Source of the DNA: Allofranklinella schreckenbergeri
Lineage (GTDB): Bacteria > Pseudomonadota > Gammaproteobacteria > Burkholderiales > Burkholderiaceae_C
NCBI RefSeq assembly: GCF_003703475.1
Contig: NZ_RDQM01000018.1
Coordinates: 1 to 42,208, forward strand
Direction of reading: 5' to 3'
Length of the DNA: 42,208 bases
The notes under the pieces are model-generated. The model did not search any database and was not told the DNA's origin. It saw nothing but the letters and a program-made list of their open reading frames with translations. The translations under genes and the position numbers were made by a program. Of this stretch, positions 31,541 to 41,340 are shown one piece after another. Numbering within the stretch: position 1 is the stretch's first letter; each line of letters begins with the position of its first letter.

Positions 31541-33673
31541 ATGACTGTTAACCAGAATCTGCTCGTCGAACTCTTTGTTGAAGAACTCCCGCCCAAAGCC
31601 CTGCGCAAGCTCGGCGACGCCTTTGCCCAAGGCATTGCCAGCAGCTTGCAGCAGCAAGGCCTGCTGGCCGATGCCAGCGCGGGCGTGACGGCCTACGCCA
31701 CGCCGCGCCGCCTGGCCGTGCATCTCCAAGACGTCGCCGCCAAAGCCGCCGACAAGCCCGTGACGCAAAAGCTCATGCCCGTCTCCGTCGGCCTGCAAGA
31801 AGGCGCGCCCACACCCGCGCTGCTGAAAAAGCTCGCCAGCCTGGGGCTGGACGCGCAAGCCGCAAACCAACTGCGCCGCCAAGGCGAAGGCAAAAACGAA
31901 GCGCTGTACCTGGACAGCGTGCAACCGGGCGCCACGCTGGCGCAAGGCCTGCAAAAAGCGCTGGACGACACCATCCGCCACCTGCCCATCCCCAAAGTCA
32001 TGGCCTACCAGTTGGAAACCGGCGTGGACTTGCCCGGCTGGGACAGCGTGCACTTCGTGCGCCCCGCGCATGGCCTGGTGGCCTTGCATGGCAGCGAGGT
32101 GGTGCCCGTGGCCGCGCTGGGCCTGCAAAGCGGCCGCAGCACGCGCGGCCACCGCTTCGAGGCCCAGGCCGATCCCATCGAACTGCGCAGCGCCGACAGC
32201 TACGCCGAGCAATTGCGCGATGAGGGCGCCGTCATCGCCAGCTACGCCCAGCGCCGCCAAGCCATTGCCGAGCAATTGCAGGCCGCTGCCGCGCGCATCG
32301 GCCAGGGCAGCCAGCCGGTGCAGGACGAGGCCCTGCTGGACGAAGTCACCGCGCTGGTCGAGCGCCCCAACGTGCTGGTGTGCCAATTTGAAAAAGAGTT
32401 TCTGCAAGTGCCGCAGGAGTGCCTGATCCTGACCATGAAGGCCAACCAGAAATACTTCCCGCTGCTTGATGCCGCAGGCCGCCTGACGCACCAATTCCTG
32501 GTGGTCAGCAACATCAGCCCCGAGGACGCCAGCGCCGTCATCGACGGCAACGAGCGCGTGGTGCGCCCGCGCCTGGCCGATGCCAAATTCTTCTTCAACA
32601 CCGACCGCAAAAAGACGCTGGAAAGCCGCGTGGAGGGGCTGAACAAAGTCGTCTATCACAACCAGCTTGGCAGCCAGGGCGAGCGTATGCAACGCGTGCG
32701 CGCCATCGCCAAAGCCCTGGGCGAACAACTGGGCGGCCCCGCGCTGGCCGCCGCCGCCGACCAGGCCGCCATGCTGGCCAAGGCCGATCTGCTCACCGAC
32801 ATGGTGGGCGAATTCCCCGAGCTGCAAGGCATCATGGGCGGCTACTACGCCCGCCACGACGGCCTGAGCGAAGACATCGCCCAAGCCATTGAAGACCACT
32901 ACAAGCCCCGCTTCGCCGGCGACGAGCTGCCGCGCGGCGAGGTCGGAGCCGTGGTCGCCCTGGCCGACAAGCTGGAAACCCTGGTAGGCATGTTCGGCAT
33001 CGGCAACCTGCCCACGGGCGACAAAGACCCGTTTGCCCTGCGCCGCCACGCGCTGGGCGTGATCCGCATGCTGGTGGAAAAACGCCTGCCGCTGGATTTG
33101 CCCGCCACCGTGGCCAGCGCCGCCCAGGCCTTCGGCCCCCTGCTGCCCGATGCCGCCAAGAGCAACGAACAACTGCTGGCCTTCATTTACGAGCGCATCG
33201 CCGGTTATTTGCGTGAGCTGGGCGCCAGCGCGCAAGAGGCCGATGCCGTCATCGCCGCGCGCCCGATGTGGGGCGAAATCCCCAAAGCCCTGGCCGCCGT
33301 GCGCGCCTTCGCCCAACTGCCCGAAGCCCCCGCGCTGGCCGCCGCCAACAAGCGCATCGGCAACATCCTGAAAAAAGCCCAGGACGAGGCCGATGCGCAA
33401 GTCAACCAAGCCCTGTTGCAAGAGGGCGCCGAGCAAGCCCTTTACGCCGCCATGCAGCAGGTGCTGCCCCAGGCCGAAGCGCAATTTGACGCGGGCGATT
33501 ACACCGCCAGCCTGCAAACCCTGGCCGCGTTGCGCGCGCCCGTGGATGCGTTTTTCGATGGCGTGATGGTCAATGCCGAGCAGCCCGAGCTGCGCCGCAA
33601 CCGCCTGGGCCTGCTCAAAACCCTGCACCAGGCCATGAACCGCGTGGCCGATCTGGCCCGCCTGGCCGCCTGA
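31541..33673 (+). CDS. glyS: Glycyl-tRNA synthetase beta subunit
   Basis: 710 residues, as expected for GlyS. It begins MTVNQNLLVELFVEELPPKA, with the canonical ELPPKAL start. VDSVHFVRPAHGL-type text (GWDSVHFVRPAHGLVAL), VVSNISPEDAS, RVVRPRLADAKFFF and the HD-like block KADLLTDMVGEFPELQGIMG with YYARHDGLSEDIA are typical. The C-terminal anticodon-binding domain is about 580-700. The protein charges tRNA-Gly together with the alpha subunit GlyQ. glyQ normally sits directly upstream, but here the upstream neighbour is a divergent MarR gene. Confidence 0.96.
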   Translation: MTVNQNLLVELFVEELPPKALRKLGDAFAQGIASSLQQQGLLADASAGVTAYATPRRLAVHLQDVAAKAADKPVTQKLMPVSVGLQEGAPTPALLKKLASLGLDAQAANQLRRQGEGKNEALYLDSVQPGATLAQGLQKALDDTIRHLPIPKVMAYQLETGVDLPGWDSVHFVRPAHGLVALHGSEVVPVAALGLQSGRSTRGHRFEAQADPIELRSADSYAEQLRDEGAVIASYAQRRQAIAEQLQAAAARIGQGSQPVQDEALLDEVTALVERPNVLVCQFEKEFLQVPQECLILTMKANQKYFPLLDAAGRLTHQFLVVSNISPEDASAVIDGNERVVRPRLADAKFFFNTDRKKTLESRVEGLNKVVYHNQLGSQGERMQRVRAIAKALGEQLGGPALAAAADQAAMLAKADLLTDMVGEFPELQGIMGGYYARHDGLSEDIAQAIEDHYKPRFAGDELPRGEVGAVVALADKLETLVGMFGIGNLPTGDKDPFALRRHALGVIRMLVEKRLPLDLPATVASAAQAFGPLLPDAAKSNEQLLAFIYERIAGYLRELGASAQEADAVIAARPMWGEIPKALAAVRAFAQLPEAPALAAANKRIGNILKKAQDEADAQVNQALLQEGAEQALYAAMQQVLPQAEAQFDAGDYTASLQTLAALRAPVDAFFDGVMVNAEQPELRRNRLGLLKTLHQAMNRVADLARLAA

Positions 33674-33695
33674 GCGAGAAGGCAGGAACTCCGCC

Positions 33696-34400
33696 ATGAC
33701 CGGCCCCGCCCCACTCTCGCCCACGCCGTTTTTTGCCGCCATGCTGTTCGACTGCGACGGCGTGCTGGTGGATAGCGAAGGCATTACCAACCAAGTGCTG
33801 CGCCAAAAGCTGGAGGAATCGGGCTGGCGCTTGAGCTATGAAGAATGCTTTGCCATCTTCCACGGCAAAGCCGTGCGCGACGAAACCGCCCGCATCGAAG
33901 CCGAAACCGGCCAGCCCCTGACCGACGACTGGATGGCCGATTTCTACGCCCGCCGCAACCTGCGCTTGCAAGCGGAGCTGCTGGCCGAGCCCGGCGCCAT
34001 CGCCACCGTGCAAGGCATGCACGCCCTCTTTGGCGGGCGCATCGCCTGCGCCTCGGGGGCCGACCGCTTCAAGCTCGGGCTGCAATTGCAGAAAGTGGGC
34101 CTGTGGGATTACTTTGAAGGCCGCGTCTTCAGCGGCCAGGAGCTGGCGCGCAACAAGCCCGCGCCCGACGTGTATCTGGCCGCCGCTGCTGCGCTGCAAG
34201 TGCCCACGCAACGCTGCGTGGTGGTGGAAGACTCCATCCCCGGCATTACCGCCGGCGTGGCCGCTGGCGCGGCCGTCATCGCCTACGACAAGCACGGCCA
34301 GGCCACCGACGCCATGCGCGCCGCAGGCGCCGTGTGCGTCATCCGCCACATGCAGGACGTGCCCCAGGCGGTGGCCATGCTGATGCGCGCCTGCCGTTGA
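33696..34400 (+). CDS. HAD-superfamily phosphatase (subfamily IA)
   Basis: 234 residues. HAD motif I is LFDCDGVLVDSEG (about 17-29), motif II ASGADRF near 116, motif III KPAPDVY near 154 and motif IV VEDSIPGI near 176. The helical cap between motifs I and II makes it subfamily IA (phosphoglycolate phosphatase or beta-phosphoglucomutase-like). The physiological substrate is not evident. It is 22 bp downstream of glyS and probably co-transcribed. Confidence 0.9.
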   Translation: MTGPAPLSPTPFFAAMLFDCDGVLVDSEGITNQVLRQKLEESGWRLSYEECFAIFHGKAVRDETARIEAETGQPLTDDWMADFYARRNLRLQAELLAEPGAIATVQGMHALFGGRIACASGADRFKLGLQLQKVGLWDYFEGRVFSGQELARNKPAPDVYLAAAAALQVPTQRCVVVEDSIPGITAGVAAGAAVIAYDKHGQATDAMRAAGAVCVIRHMQDVPQAVAMLMRACR

Positions 34401-34401
34401 A

Positions 34402-34476
34402 TTGCAAATCAAAGCAAAAATCAAATAAATACCAGCACGCCTAAACAAGGTGTTTATTTTTCCTTTTGATTTGCAA
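34402..34476 (-). repeat. 75-bp AT-rich dispersed repeat, copy F
   Basis: It has the most symmetric ends: TTGCAAATCAAAGC at the left and CTTTTGATTTGCAA at the right. The core GCCTAAACAAGG is a variant of GCCGAAACAAGG. It begins 2 bp after the stop codon of the HAD gene and ends 42 bp before the nitroreductase start. Confidence 0.85.
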
Positions 34477-34518
34477 GAATAAGAATTTCTGTTGTATTTT
34501 TCTGAAGAAAGGCCCTCC

Positions 34519-35190
34519 ATGACTGTTCAAACCGCCTTGGCCGAGCGCTACTCCGCGCGCGCCTTTACCGCCCAAGAGCCTGACCCCCAGCTCGTGCAGC
34601 GCATGCTGGAGCAAGCCGCACAAAGCCCCTCGGCAGGCAACCTGCAACCCTGGCAAGTCATCGCCCTGCGCGGCGCGGCGCTGCAAGAACTGATCGACGC
34701 CGTGCGCGGCGACACGCCGCAGGACGACGCCCTCACCGCCTCCTACCCGGCCGATTTGTGGGAGCCCTACCGCACCCGGCGCTTCCAGGTGGGCGAAGGC
34801 ATGTACGGCGCACTGGGCATCGGCCACGACGACGCCCAGGCGCGCCAGGCCCAAGCCGCGCAAAACTTCAGCTTCTTCGGCGCGCCCGTGGGCATCCTCA
34901 TCTGCGCCGACCGGCGCATGCAGCCCGCGCAATGGCTGGATGTGGGCATTTACCTGCAATCGCTCATGCTGCTGGCCACCGAAAACGGCCTGGCCACCTG
35001 CGCACAAGGCTTTTGGCGCCGCATGCAAGCGGGCGTCAAACCCTTTTTGCACCTGCCCGAAAGCTATATGGTCATCTGCGGCGTTGCCCTGGGCTACGCC
35101 GACGCCAGCGCCCCCATCAACCAATGGCGCACCAGCCGCGCAGAGCCGGGCGACTGGCTGCAATTGCGCGGCTTTGAGCCGGGCGCATGA
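34519..35190 (+). CDS. Nitroreductase family protein (FMN-dependent)
   Basis: 223 residues. The FMN-binding start ERYSARAF (the RxSxRxF pattern of the family) is at about 9-17, SPSAGNLQPWQVIAL at 36-50 and LATENGLATCAQGFW near 155-170; the end GVALGYAD is also typical. These dimeric flavoproteins reduce nitroaromatics, quinones or enones with NAD(P)H. The substrate is unknown. The start ATG at 34519 has GAAAGG upstream. A TTG at 34492 is in frame but unlikely. Confidence 0.9.
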   Translation: MTVQTALAERYSARAFTAQEPDPQLVQRMLEQAAQSPSAGNLQPWQVIALRGAALQELIDAVRGDTPQDDALTASYPADLWEPYRTRRFQVGEGMYGALGIGHDDAQARQAQAAQNFSFFGAPVGILICADRRMQPAQWLDVGIYLQSLMLLATENGLATCAQGFWRRMQAGVKPFLHLPESYMVICGVALGYADASAPINQWRTSRAEPGDWLQLRGFEPGA

Positions 35191-35430
35191 CAACGCACAG
35201 AGCGCAAAACACAGGGCAAGGCGCGCGATGCAGCGGGCGCGGCTTTGCAAAAAATGCCATCCTGGCGACTATTCGGGTTTACCCGGGCGCGCTTGCCCAG
35301 AAGGGCATGTCCGCGCGACTAGAATGAAAACTGTTGCAGTTTTTGACGTTTTCAACATGGGGCGGCGCGCGTGTGCAGCCGTCTTGACCAACCCAATGCC
35401 CGGCAGGGCAACTCAAGGAGATACAAGGAA

Positions 35431-36183
35431 ATGACCAAGGTCCTGGTACCCGTCAAGCGCGTGGTGGATAAAGACATGAAGGTGCGCATCAAGGCCGACG
35501 GCAGCGGCGTCGATGTCGCCAACCTCAAGCACAGCATGAACCCCTTTGACGAAATCGCGGTGGAAGAAGCCGTGCGCCTGAAAGAAAAAGGCGCAGCCAC
35601 GGAAGTGGTGGCCGTCTCCGTCGGCGGCGCCAAAGCCCAGGAAATCCTGCGCACTGCCTTGGCCATGGGCGCCGACCGCGCCGTTTTGGTGGAAACCGAG
35701 GACGAAGTGCAGCCGCTGGCCGTCGCCAAAATCCTCAAGGCCCTGCTGGACAAGGAGCAGGCAGCCTTGGTGCTGATGGGCAAGCAAGCCATCGACGACG
35801 ACTCCAACCAAACCGGCCAAATGCTCGCCGCCCTGGCCGATGTGCCCCAGGCCACGTTTGCCTCCAAGGTGGAAATCGCTGGCAATGAAGCCACCGTCAC
35901 GCGCGAAGTCGATAGCGGCCTGGAGACCATCACCGTCACGCTGCCCGCCGTCGTGACCGCCGATTTGCGCCTGAACGAGCCGCGCTTTGTCACGCTGCCC
36001 AACATCATGAAGGCCAAGAAAAAAGAGCTGGAAACGATCAAGCCCGCCGATCTGGGCGTGGACGTCGCCCCGCGCCTGAAAACGCTCAAGGTCAGCGAGC
36101 CGCCCAAGCGCAGCGCAGGCGTGAAAGTCCCTGACGTGGCCACCTTGGTGGACAAGCTCAAAAACGAAGCCAAAGTGATTTGA
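35431..36183 (+). CDS. etfB: Electron transfer flavoprotein beta subunit
   Basis: 250 residues, normal length. It begins [20 protein letters not shown] and contains [20 protein letters not shown], the AMP-binding [14 protein letters not shown] and [13 protein letters not shown], and the C-terminal [13 protein letters not shown], the docking region contacted by partner dehydrogenases. EtfAB carries electrons from acyl-CoA dehydrogenases to ETF:quinone oxidoreductase. An AAGGAG site and a further AAGGAAATG precede the ATG. Upstream 240 bp hold the promoter; TAGAAT at 35320-35325 is a possible -10. etfA follows after 31 bp. Confidence 0.96.
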   Translation: MTKVLVPVKRVVDKDMKVRIKADGSGVDVANLKHSMNPFDEIAVEEAVRLKEKGAATEVVAVSVGGAKAQEILRTALAMGADRAVLVETEDEVQPLAVAKILKALLDKEQAALVLMGKQAIDDDSNQTGQMLAALADVPQATFASKVEIAGNEATVTREVDSGLETITVTLPAVVTADLRLNEPRFVTLPNIMKAKKKELETIKPADLGVDVAPRLKTLKVSEPPKRSAGVKVPDVATLVDKLKNEAKVI

Positions 36184-36214
36184 GGCAACCGCTGAACTTC
36201 TGAAAGGAATCCCA

Positions 36215-37144
36215 ATGACCGTACTCGTTATTGCCGAACACGACAACGCCAGCCTCAAAGGCGCCACCCTCAACACCGTCACCGCCGCTGCCGCACTGGG
36301 CGAAGTGCATGTGCTGGTGGCCGGGCACAACGCCGCCGCCGCCGCCCAGGCCGCCGCCCAGGTCACAGGCGTGGCCAAAGTGCTGCACGCCGATGGCCCC
36401 GCGCTGGAAAACGCCCTGGCTGAAAACGTCGCCGCCCAGGTGCTGGCGCTGGCCGATGGCTATGAGCACATCGTCTTCCCCGCCACCGCCTCGGGCAAGA
36501 ACATCGCCCCGCGCGTGGCCGCCAAGCTGGATGTGGCGCAAATCTCCGATATCACCAAAGTCGTCAGCGGCGACACCTTCGAGCGCCCCATCTACGCCGG
36601 CAATGCCATTGCCACCGTGCAAAGCCAGGACGCCAAGAAGGTCATCACCGTGCGCGCCACCGGCTTTGACGCCGCAGCCGACACCGGCGGCAGCGCAGCC
36701 GTGGAAAGCGTGGCAGCCGTGGCCGATTCGGGCAAGAGCCGTTTTGTCAGCCGCGAAGTCAGCAAGAGCGATCGCCCCGAATTGACGGCCGCCAAGGTCA
36801 TCGTCTCCGGCGGCCGCGCGCTGGGCAGCGAAGAAAAGTTCAAGGAAGTCATCACCCCTCTGGCCGACAAGCTCGGCGCCGCCATCGGCGCCAGCCGCGC
36901 TGCCGTCGATGCGGGCTATGCCCCCAACGATTTGCAAGTGGGCCAGACGGGCAAGATCGTCGCCCCCGAGATGTACGTGGCCGTGGGCATCAGCGGCGCC
37001 ATCCAGCACTTGGCAGGCATGAAGGACTCCAAGGTCATCGTCGCCATCAACAAGGATGAGGAAGCGCCCATTTTCTCCGTGGCCGATTACGGCCTGGTGG
37101 CCGACTTGTTCGCCGCCGTGCCCGAGTTGACCGAAAAGCTCTAA
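36215..37144 (+). CDS. etfA: Electron transfer flavoprotein alpha subunit
   Basis: 309 residues. The C-terminal FAD-binding domain is intact: VSGGRALGS near 188-196, [20 protein letters not shown] and [20 protein letters not shown] near 246-265, ending [19 protein letters not shown] lies before the ATG. It forms the heterodimer with EtfB. The N-terminal half is very alanine-rich. Followed by an intrinsic terminator, a 75-bp repeat and an acyl-CoA dehydrogenase gene. Confidence 0.96.
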   Translation: MTVLVIAEHDNASLKGATLNTVTAAAALGEVHVLVAGHNAAAAAQAAAQVTGVAKVLHADGPALENALAENVAAQVLALADGYEHIVFPATASGKNIAPRVAAKLDVAQISDITKVVSGDTFERPIYAGNAIATVQSQDAKKVITVRATGFDAAADTGGSAAVESVAAVADSGKSRFVSREVSKSDRPELTAAKVIVSGGRALGSEEKFKEVITPLADKLGAAIGASRAAVDAGYAPNDLQVGQTGKIVAPEMYVAVGISGAIQHLAGMKDSKVIVAINKDEEAPIFSVADYGLVADLFAAVPELTEKL

Positions 37145-37175
37145 GGCTGCTCAAAGCCTCGGCACGAGCAATCTG

Positions 37176-37207
37176 AAAAATGGCATCCTTGGCGATGCCA
37201 TTTTTTT
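37176..37207 (+). terminator. Intrinsic terminator after etfBA
   Basis: ATGGCATC-CTTG-GCGATGCCAT forms a stem of about 8 bp, preceded by A5 and followed by T7; it starts 32 bp after the etfA stop. Confidence 0.85.
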
Positions 37208-37219
37208 CAGCCAATTAAA

Positions 37220-37294
37220 GCATCAAATCAAAGGAAATTTATCTTTAAGCCCATCATGCCAAAAAAGGCGCATTTCATTTCCTTTGATTTGTAA
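37220..37294 (-). repeat. 75-bp AT-rich dispersed repeat, copy G
   Basis: Left end GCATCAAATCAAAGGAAATT, right end CATTTCCTTTGATTTGTAA; core ATCATGCCAAAAAAGG, inverted orientation. It lies between the etfA terminator and the acyl-CoA dehydrogenase gene. Confidence 0.87.
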
Positions 37295-37351
37295 TTTAAA
37301 GCATTCTATGCCCTTGGGCATGCTTTTTTACCGCAGTACAAGGAGTTCTCC

Positions 37352-39145
37352 ATGAGTTTCAAAGCCCCCGTCAAAGACTTGCTGTTCGACATTGAGCACC
37401 TGGCCAACCTCGCCGCCGTAGCCCAATTGCCCGGTTTTGAGGATGCAGGGCTGGATACCGCCCAGGCCGTGTTGGAGGAATGCGCCAAGTTCACGCAAGA
37501 CGCGGTCGCGCCCCTGAACGTGCCCGGCGACACCAATCCCTCCAGCTTCAAAGATGGCGTTGTCACCGCCACGCCCGGCTTCAAAGAGGCATTCGCCCAG
37601 TTCGCCCAGGGCGGCTGGCAAGGCTTGCAGCACGATGTGAACTACGGCGGCCAGGGCCTGCCCAAAACCATCGGCGCCGCCTGCCAGGAAATGCTGCACA
37701 GCGCCAACCTCAGCTTCGCCCTGTGCCCCATGCTCACCGACGGCGCCATCGAGGCGCTGCTGATGGCAGGCAGCGACGAGCTCAAAGCCACCTATCTGGA
37801 AAAACTCATCTCCGGCCAGTGGACGGGCACCATGAACCTGACCGAGCCGCAAGCGGGCTCCGACCTGTCCCTGGTGCGCTCGCGCGCCGAGCCGCTGCCT
37901 GACGGCACCTACAAAGTCTTCGGCACCAAGATCTTCATCACCTGGGGCGAGCACGACATGGCCGAGAACATCGTGCACCTGGTGCTGGCACGCGTGCAAG
38001 GCGCGCCCGAAGGCATCAAGGGCATCAGCCTGTTCATCGTGCCCAAATTCCTGGTCAACGCCGACGGCTCGCTGGGCGAACGCAACGACGTGCATTGCGT
38101 GAGCATCGAGCACAAGATGGGCATCAAGGCCAGCCCCACGGCCGTGCTGCAATTTGGCGATAACGGCGGCGCCATCGGCTACCTCGTGGGCGAGGAAAAC
38201 CGCGGCCTGGAATACATGTTCATCATGATGAACGCCGCGCGTTACGCCGTGGGCGTGCAGGGCGTGGCCGTCTCCGAGCGCGCCTACCAGCAAGCCGTGG
38301 CTTACGCCCGCGAGCGCGTGCAAAGCCGCCCCGTCGATGGCTCCGTCAAAGGCAGCGCCCCCATCATCCACCACCCCGATGTGCGCCGCATGCTCATGAC
38401 CATGCGCGCCCTCACCGAAGGCACACGCGCCACAGCCATCACCGCCGCCGCCGCCTACGATGCAGCGCACCGCCACCCCGATGCCCAGGCCCGCCAGCAC
38501 AACCAGGCGTTTTACGAATTCCTGGTGCCGCTGGTCAAAGGCTACAGCACCGAAATCAGCCAGGAAGTCACCAGCCTGGGCGTGCAAGTGCATGGCGGCA
38601 TGGGCTTTATTGAGGAAACCGGCGCGGCCCAACACTACCGCGATTGCCGCATCCTGGCCATCTACGAAGGCACCACTGCCATCCAGGCCAACGACTTGGT
38701 GGGCCGCAAAACCGGCCGCGACGGCGGCGCCGTGGCCAAAGCCATCGCTGCGCAAATCGAGCAAACCGAAGCCGCCCTGCAAGCCGCCGGCGATGAACCC
38801 GCCCAAGCCGCCGCCCGCGGCCTGGCAAAAGCGCGCCAAGCGTATCTGGAGGTGGTGGACTTCATCGTTGCCAACAGCCGCGAAAACCCCAACGCCGCCT
38901 ATGCTGGCAGCGTGCCCTACCTGATGCTGGCGGGCAACCTGGTCGCTGGCTGGCAACTGGGCCGCGCCATGCTGGCCGCCAAAGAGCTGCTGGCCAAAGG
39001 CGAAGGCGATGCCGACTTCCTGCGCGCCAAAATCACCACCGCGCATTTCTACGCCGAGCACATCCTGCCGCGCACCGGCGCGCTGCGTGATGCCATCGTG
39101 GAAGGCGCGCACAGCGTGACGGAATTGCCGCTGGACGCTTTCTGA
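37352..39145 (+). CDS. Acyl-CoA dehydrogenase, large DmdC-like type
   Basis: 597 residues, longer than classical acyl-CoA dehydrogenases (about 380) because of an N-terminal extension and a C-terminal four-helix domain. FAD-site motifs are MNLTEPQAGSDLSLV (about 155-170) and KIFITWGEHD, followed by a GLEYMFIMMNAARYAVGVQG helix. YEGTTAIQANDLVGRK near 438-453 is the region that holds the catalytic Glu in this subgroup. The DmdC and FadE5-like families have this architecture, so substrates could be 3-methylmercaptopropionyl-CoA or ordinary fatty acyl-CoA; the sequence does not decide. It lies next to its electron acceptor genes etfBA but behind a terminator. The start is supported by AAGGAG 9 bp upstream. 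Confidence 0.92.
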   Translation: MSFKAPVKDLLFDIEHLANLAAVAQLPGFEDAGLDTAQAVLEECAKFTQDAVAPLNVPGDTNPSSFKDGVVTATPGFKEAFAQFAQGGWQGLQHDVNYGGQGLPKTIGAACQEMLHSANLSFALCPMLTDGAIEALLMAGSDELKATYLEKLISGQWTGTMNLTEPQAGSDLSLVRSRAEPLPDGTYKVFGTKIFITWGEHDMAENIVHLVLARVQGAPEGIKGISLFIVPKFLVNADGSLGERNDVHCVSIEHKMGIKASPTAVLQFGDNGGAIGYLVGEENRGLEYMFIMMNAARYAVGVQGVAVSERAYQQAVAYARERVQSRPVDGSVKGSAPIIHHPDVRRMLMTMRALTEGTRATAITAAAAYDAAHRHPDAQARQHNQAFYEFLVPLVKGYSTEISQEVTSLGVQVHGGMGFIEETGAAQHYRDCRILAIYEGTTAIQANDLVGRKTGRDGGAVAKAIAAQIEQTEAALQAAGDEPAQAAARGLAKARQAYLEVVDFIVANSRENPNAAYAGSVPYLMLAGNLVAGWQLGRAMLAAKELLAKGEGDADFLRAKITTAHFYAEHILPRTGALRDAIVEGAHSVTELPLDAF

Positions 39146-39210
39146 CGCCCACCAAGCTGCGCTGAAAGTGTGGGCCTCTGCGCACGCGGGGCCCACACTG
39201 TCTGCCCATG

Positions 39211-39247
39211 AAAAAGCCGCCATGCGTTTCGTTCATGGCGGCTTTTT
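39211..39247. terminator. Intrinsic terminator after the acyl-CoA dehydrogenase gene
   Basis: AAAAAGCCGCCATG pairs with CATGGCGGCTTTTT around a 9-base loop. The structure is symmetric and could serve both strands, including readthrough from the tRNA-Lys gene. Confidence 0.85.
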
Positions 39248-39334
39248 CATGGGCCTTCTTGTGGGCTTTTCCGGCCGGTTTGAATCGGCAAAAGAAAAAG
39301 GCTTACATCGCACCGATGCAAGCCTTGAAGTTTT

Positions 39335-39410
39335 TGGTGGGCCCTGTAGGGATCGAACCTACGACAAACGGATTAAGAGTCCGCTGCTCTACCAACTGAG
39401 CTAAGAGCCC
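39335..39410 (-). tRNA. tRNA-Lys (anticodon CTT)
   Basis: 76 nt on the minus strand. It starts GGGCTCTTAGCTCAGTTGGT, with the D-loop, the anticodon loop CTCTTAA (anticodon CTT, lysine), the T-arm GTAGGTTCGATCCCTAC, and ends with acceptor strand AGGGCCC, discriminator A and an encoded CCA. All four stems pair. Confidence 0.96.
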
Positions 39411-39448
39411 CGAAACCGAACTTTGCGAGAACGTTTCAAAGGCGGCGA

Positions 39449-40213
39449 TTATAGCGCCCTTTCACGCTCGGGCCGCTCCTGCGGCTGCTTGGCAAACAGC
39501 ACATCCCACACGCCGTGGCCCAGGCGCAAACCACGCTGCTCAAATTTGGTCACGGGGCGGTACCAAGGGCGTTGGGCAAAGCCATCGGGCAATTGCCCTT
39601 GGTTGACCCATGCTGCGTTGGCTTGCAGCACATCACGGATTTGCTCGGCGTATTCCTGCCAGTCGGTAGCGCAATGCAGATAACCGCCAGGTTGCAGGTA
39701 GCTCAAGAGCATTTGCACAAAAGGCGGCTGAATCAAACGGCGCTTATGGTGGCGTTTTTTATGCCAAGGATCGGGGAAAAAGATATGCACGCCTGCCAGG
39801 CTGGCAGCGGGCACCATGTGCTGGAGCACTTCTACCGCGTCGTGCTGGACGATGCGGATATTGGTGATTCCTTCTTCATGCATGCGCTTGAGCAGCGCAC
39901 CAACGCCGGGGGTGTGCACTTCACAACAAAGAAAGTCCTCTTGCGGACGCGCCTTGGCAATGGCAGCAGTGGCGTCGCCCATGCCGAAGCCAATTTCCAT
40001 CACTACAGGGGCCTGGCGGCCAAAGAGGGCAGCGAAGTCGAGCGTTTGCTGGGCAAACGGCACTACATAACGCGGGCCTAAGGCGTCAATGGCATGCTGC
40101 TGAGCCGTCGTGGTGCGGCCTGCGCGCACCACATAGCTGCGGATGCGTTTGAAGTGCGCGGGGAGAGCGGTGGCATCGTCGTGGCTGGGAGGTGTGGGGG
40201 TATCCACAGTCAT
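39449..40213 (-). CDS. trmB: tRNA (guanine-N7-)-methyltransferase
   Basis: 254 residues from the ATG at 40213. TrmB methylates G46 in the variable loop of tRNAs, with S-adenosylmethionine. The SAM site is [12 protein letters not shown] (about 72-83), and the family motif [15 protein letters not shown] (near 150) binds the substrate. The end has [23 protein letters not shown] at 40255 would add 14 residues overlapping gluQRS by 4 bp; I prefer the ATG. It follows gluQRS on the same strand and lies just upstream of tRNA-Lys. Confidence 0.94.
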   Translation of the reverse strand: MTVDTPTPPSHDDATALPAHFKRIRSYVVRAGRTTTAQQHAIDALGPRYVVPFAQQTLDFAALFGRQAPVVMEIGFGMGDATAAIAKARPQEDFLCCEVHTPGVGALLKRMHEEGITNIRIVQHDAVEVLQHMVPAASLAGVHIFFPDPWHKKRHHKRRLIQPPFVQMLLSYLQPGGYLHCATDWQEYAEQIRDVLQANAAWVNQGQLPDGFAQRPWYRPVTKFEQRGLRLGHGVWDVLFAKQPQERPERERAL

Positions 40214-40251
40214 AGCAAAGCAAATCAAGGAAACAGGGGCGGCATTGTCTC

Positions 40252-41196
40252 TCAAGCAGGCGCATCATCATCCGATGCGGATAGGGGATAGAGATCACTC
40301 CAAGCTCGCGTCCAGCTCAACAAAGCATCCGGTACGGTAGAGGCCGTGACGGGCGGCAAGCCCAGAATATGTGCCGCCTGACACAGCACCTCTAACGGCG
40401 GACAGCCATCAATGCTGGGCGCTTGATTGCCTTTGGAAAGTTTCTCGCCCCAAGCATCGCGCGCCAGAGGCAAATGCAAATAAACCGGCCGTGTATAGCC
40501 CAGCGCCTGTTGCAACAAGATTTGCCGCGCAGTGTTGTCGGCCAAATCTTCCCCTCGCACAATGTGGGTGATCCCTTGCTCGGCATCATCCACCACACAG
40601 CCGATTTGGTAGCTCCAGATCCCATCGCCGCGCAGCAAAGCGAAATCCCCAACCTCTTTAGACACATCTTGTTGCTGCCAGCCCAGGCGTCGATCATGCC
40701 AACGCACTGTGTGCGAGGTTTGCTCCCCTTCAGTGAGAAAACGCCAAACCCGCACGGGGTTCACATGCTGCGCAGAACGGCATGTGCCAGGGTAGATCAA
40801 TGTTTGAAAACGCTGACGCTGCACGCCCCGAGCCTGCCAAGCCGCTTCAATGTCACGCCGGGTGCATTGGCAGGGATAAGCCAGTCCATGGGCTTGCAGC
40901 GTCTGCAAAGCATGCCGATAGTGGGGCAGGCGACGTGATTGCCATTGTGGCGAAGCGTCAGGTGTCAAACCCAAGCTTTGCAATTGACGCAGGATAGTGA
41001 TGGCTGCGGCTTCACTGCAGCGCTGCGTATCCAAGTCCTCAATGCGCACCAACCAGCAGCTAGACAGGCCAGCATGCCGGGCTGCATGAGCGTCCAACCA
41101 ACTGGCTAAGGCGGCAACCGCAGATCCAAGGTGCATCGGGCCAGTTGGAGAAGGCGCAAAGCGCCCAACATAAGCGGCGCGAGTGGTGTGGTGCAT
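40252..41196 (-). CDS. gluQ: Glutamyl-Q tRNA(Asp) synthetase
   Basis: 314 residues. It is a truncated relative of glutamyl-tRNA synthetase lacking the anticodon-binding domain. The N-terminal [18 protein letters not shown] carries the HIGH-equivalent, KLSKGNQAP the KMSKS-equivalent, and C-x-C (PCQC) with a later YPGTCR the zinc site. It attaches glutamate to queuosine in tRNA-Asp. GEDLADNT and RIEDLD motifs are family-typical. The ATG at 41196 is preferred to the upstream TTG at 41256, although no clear ribosome site is seen for either. Confidence 0.94.
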   Translation of the reverse strand: MHHTTRAAYVGRFAPSPTGPMHLGSAVAALASWLDAHAARHAGLSSCWLVRIEDLDTQRCSEAAAITILRQLQSLGLTPDASPQWQSRRLPHYRHALQTLQAHGLAYPCQCTRRDIEAAWQARGVQRQRFQTLIYPGTCRSAQHVNPVRVWRFLTEGEQTSHTVRWHDRRLGWQQQDVSKEVGDFALLRGDGIWSYQIGCVVDDAEQGITHIVRGEDLADNTARQILLQQALGYTRPVYLHLPLARDAWGEKLSKGNQAPSIDGCPPLEVLCQAAHILGLPPVTASTVPDALLSWTRAWSDLYPLSASDDDAPA

Positions 41197-41340
41197 GGAC
41201 TGTATGGTTGGCACAGGTTGAGCATGGGGGGTGGATGGAGGAAACAGTTGCGGCAAATGCTCGCATGCCCATCATCCGCAGGATATGAAGAAGAACGGGC
41301 TTTCCAGCCATGCCGGGGTCTTCCCTGCAAAATACGGCCC

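Noticed and set aside
31238-33790. 850-codon open frame opposite glyS
   Set aside because: Antisense shadow caused by the strong codon bias of glyS; it also runs through a repeat and has no family features.
34402-34476. 75-bp repeats as integron attC sites
   Set aside because: The size fits, but there are no conserved GTTRRRY/RYYYAAC cores at the ends, no integrase, and the intervening genes are housekeeping or catabolic genes on both strands, not cassettes.
35240-35290. Terminator-like sequence after the nitroreductase gene
   Set aside because: It resembles half of the etfA terminator (AAAAAATGCCATCCTGGCGA), but the second arm and T-run are missing.
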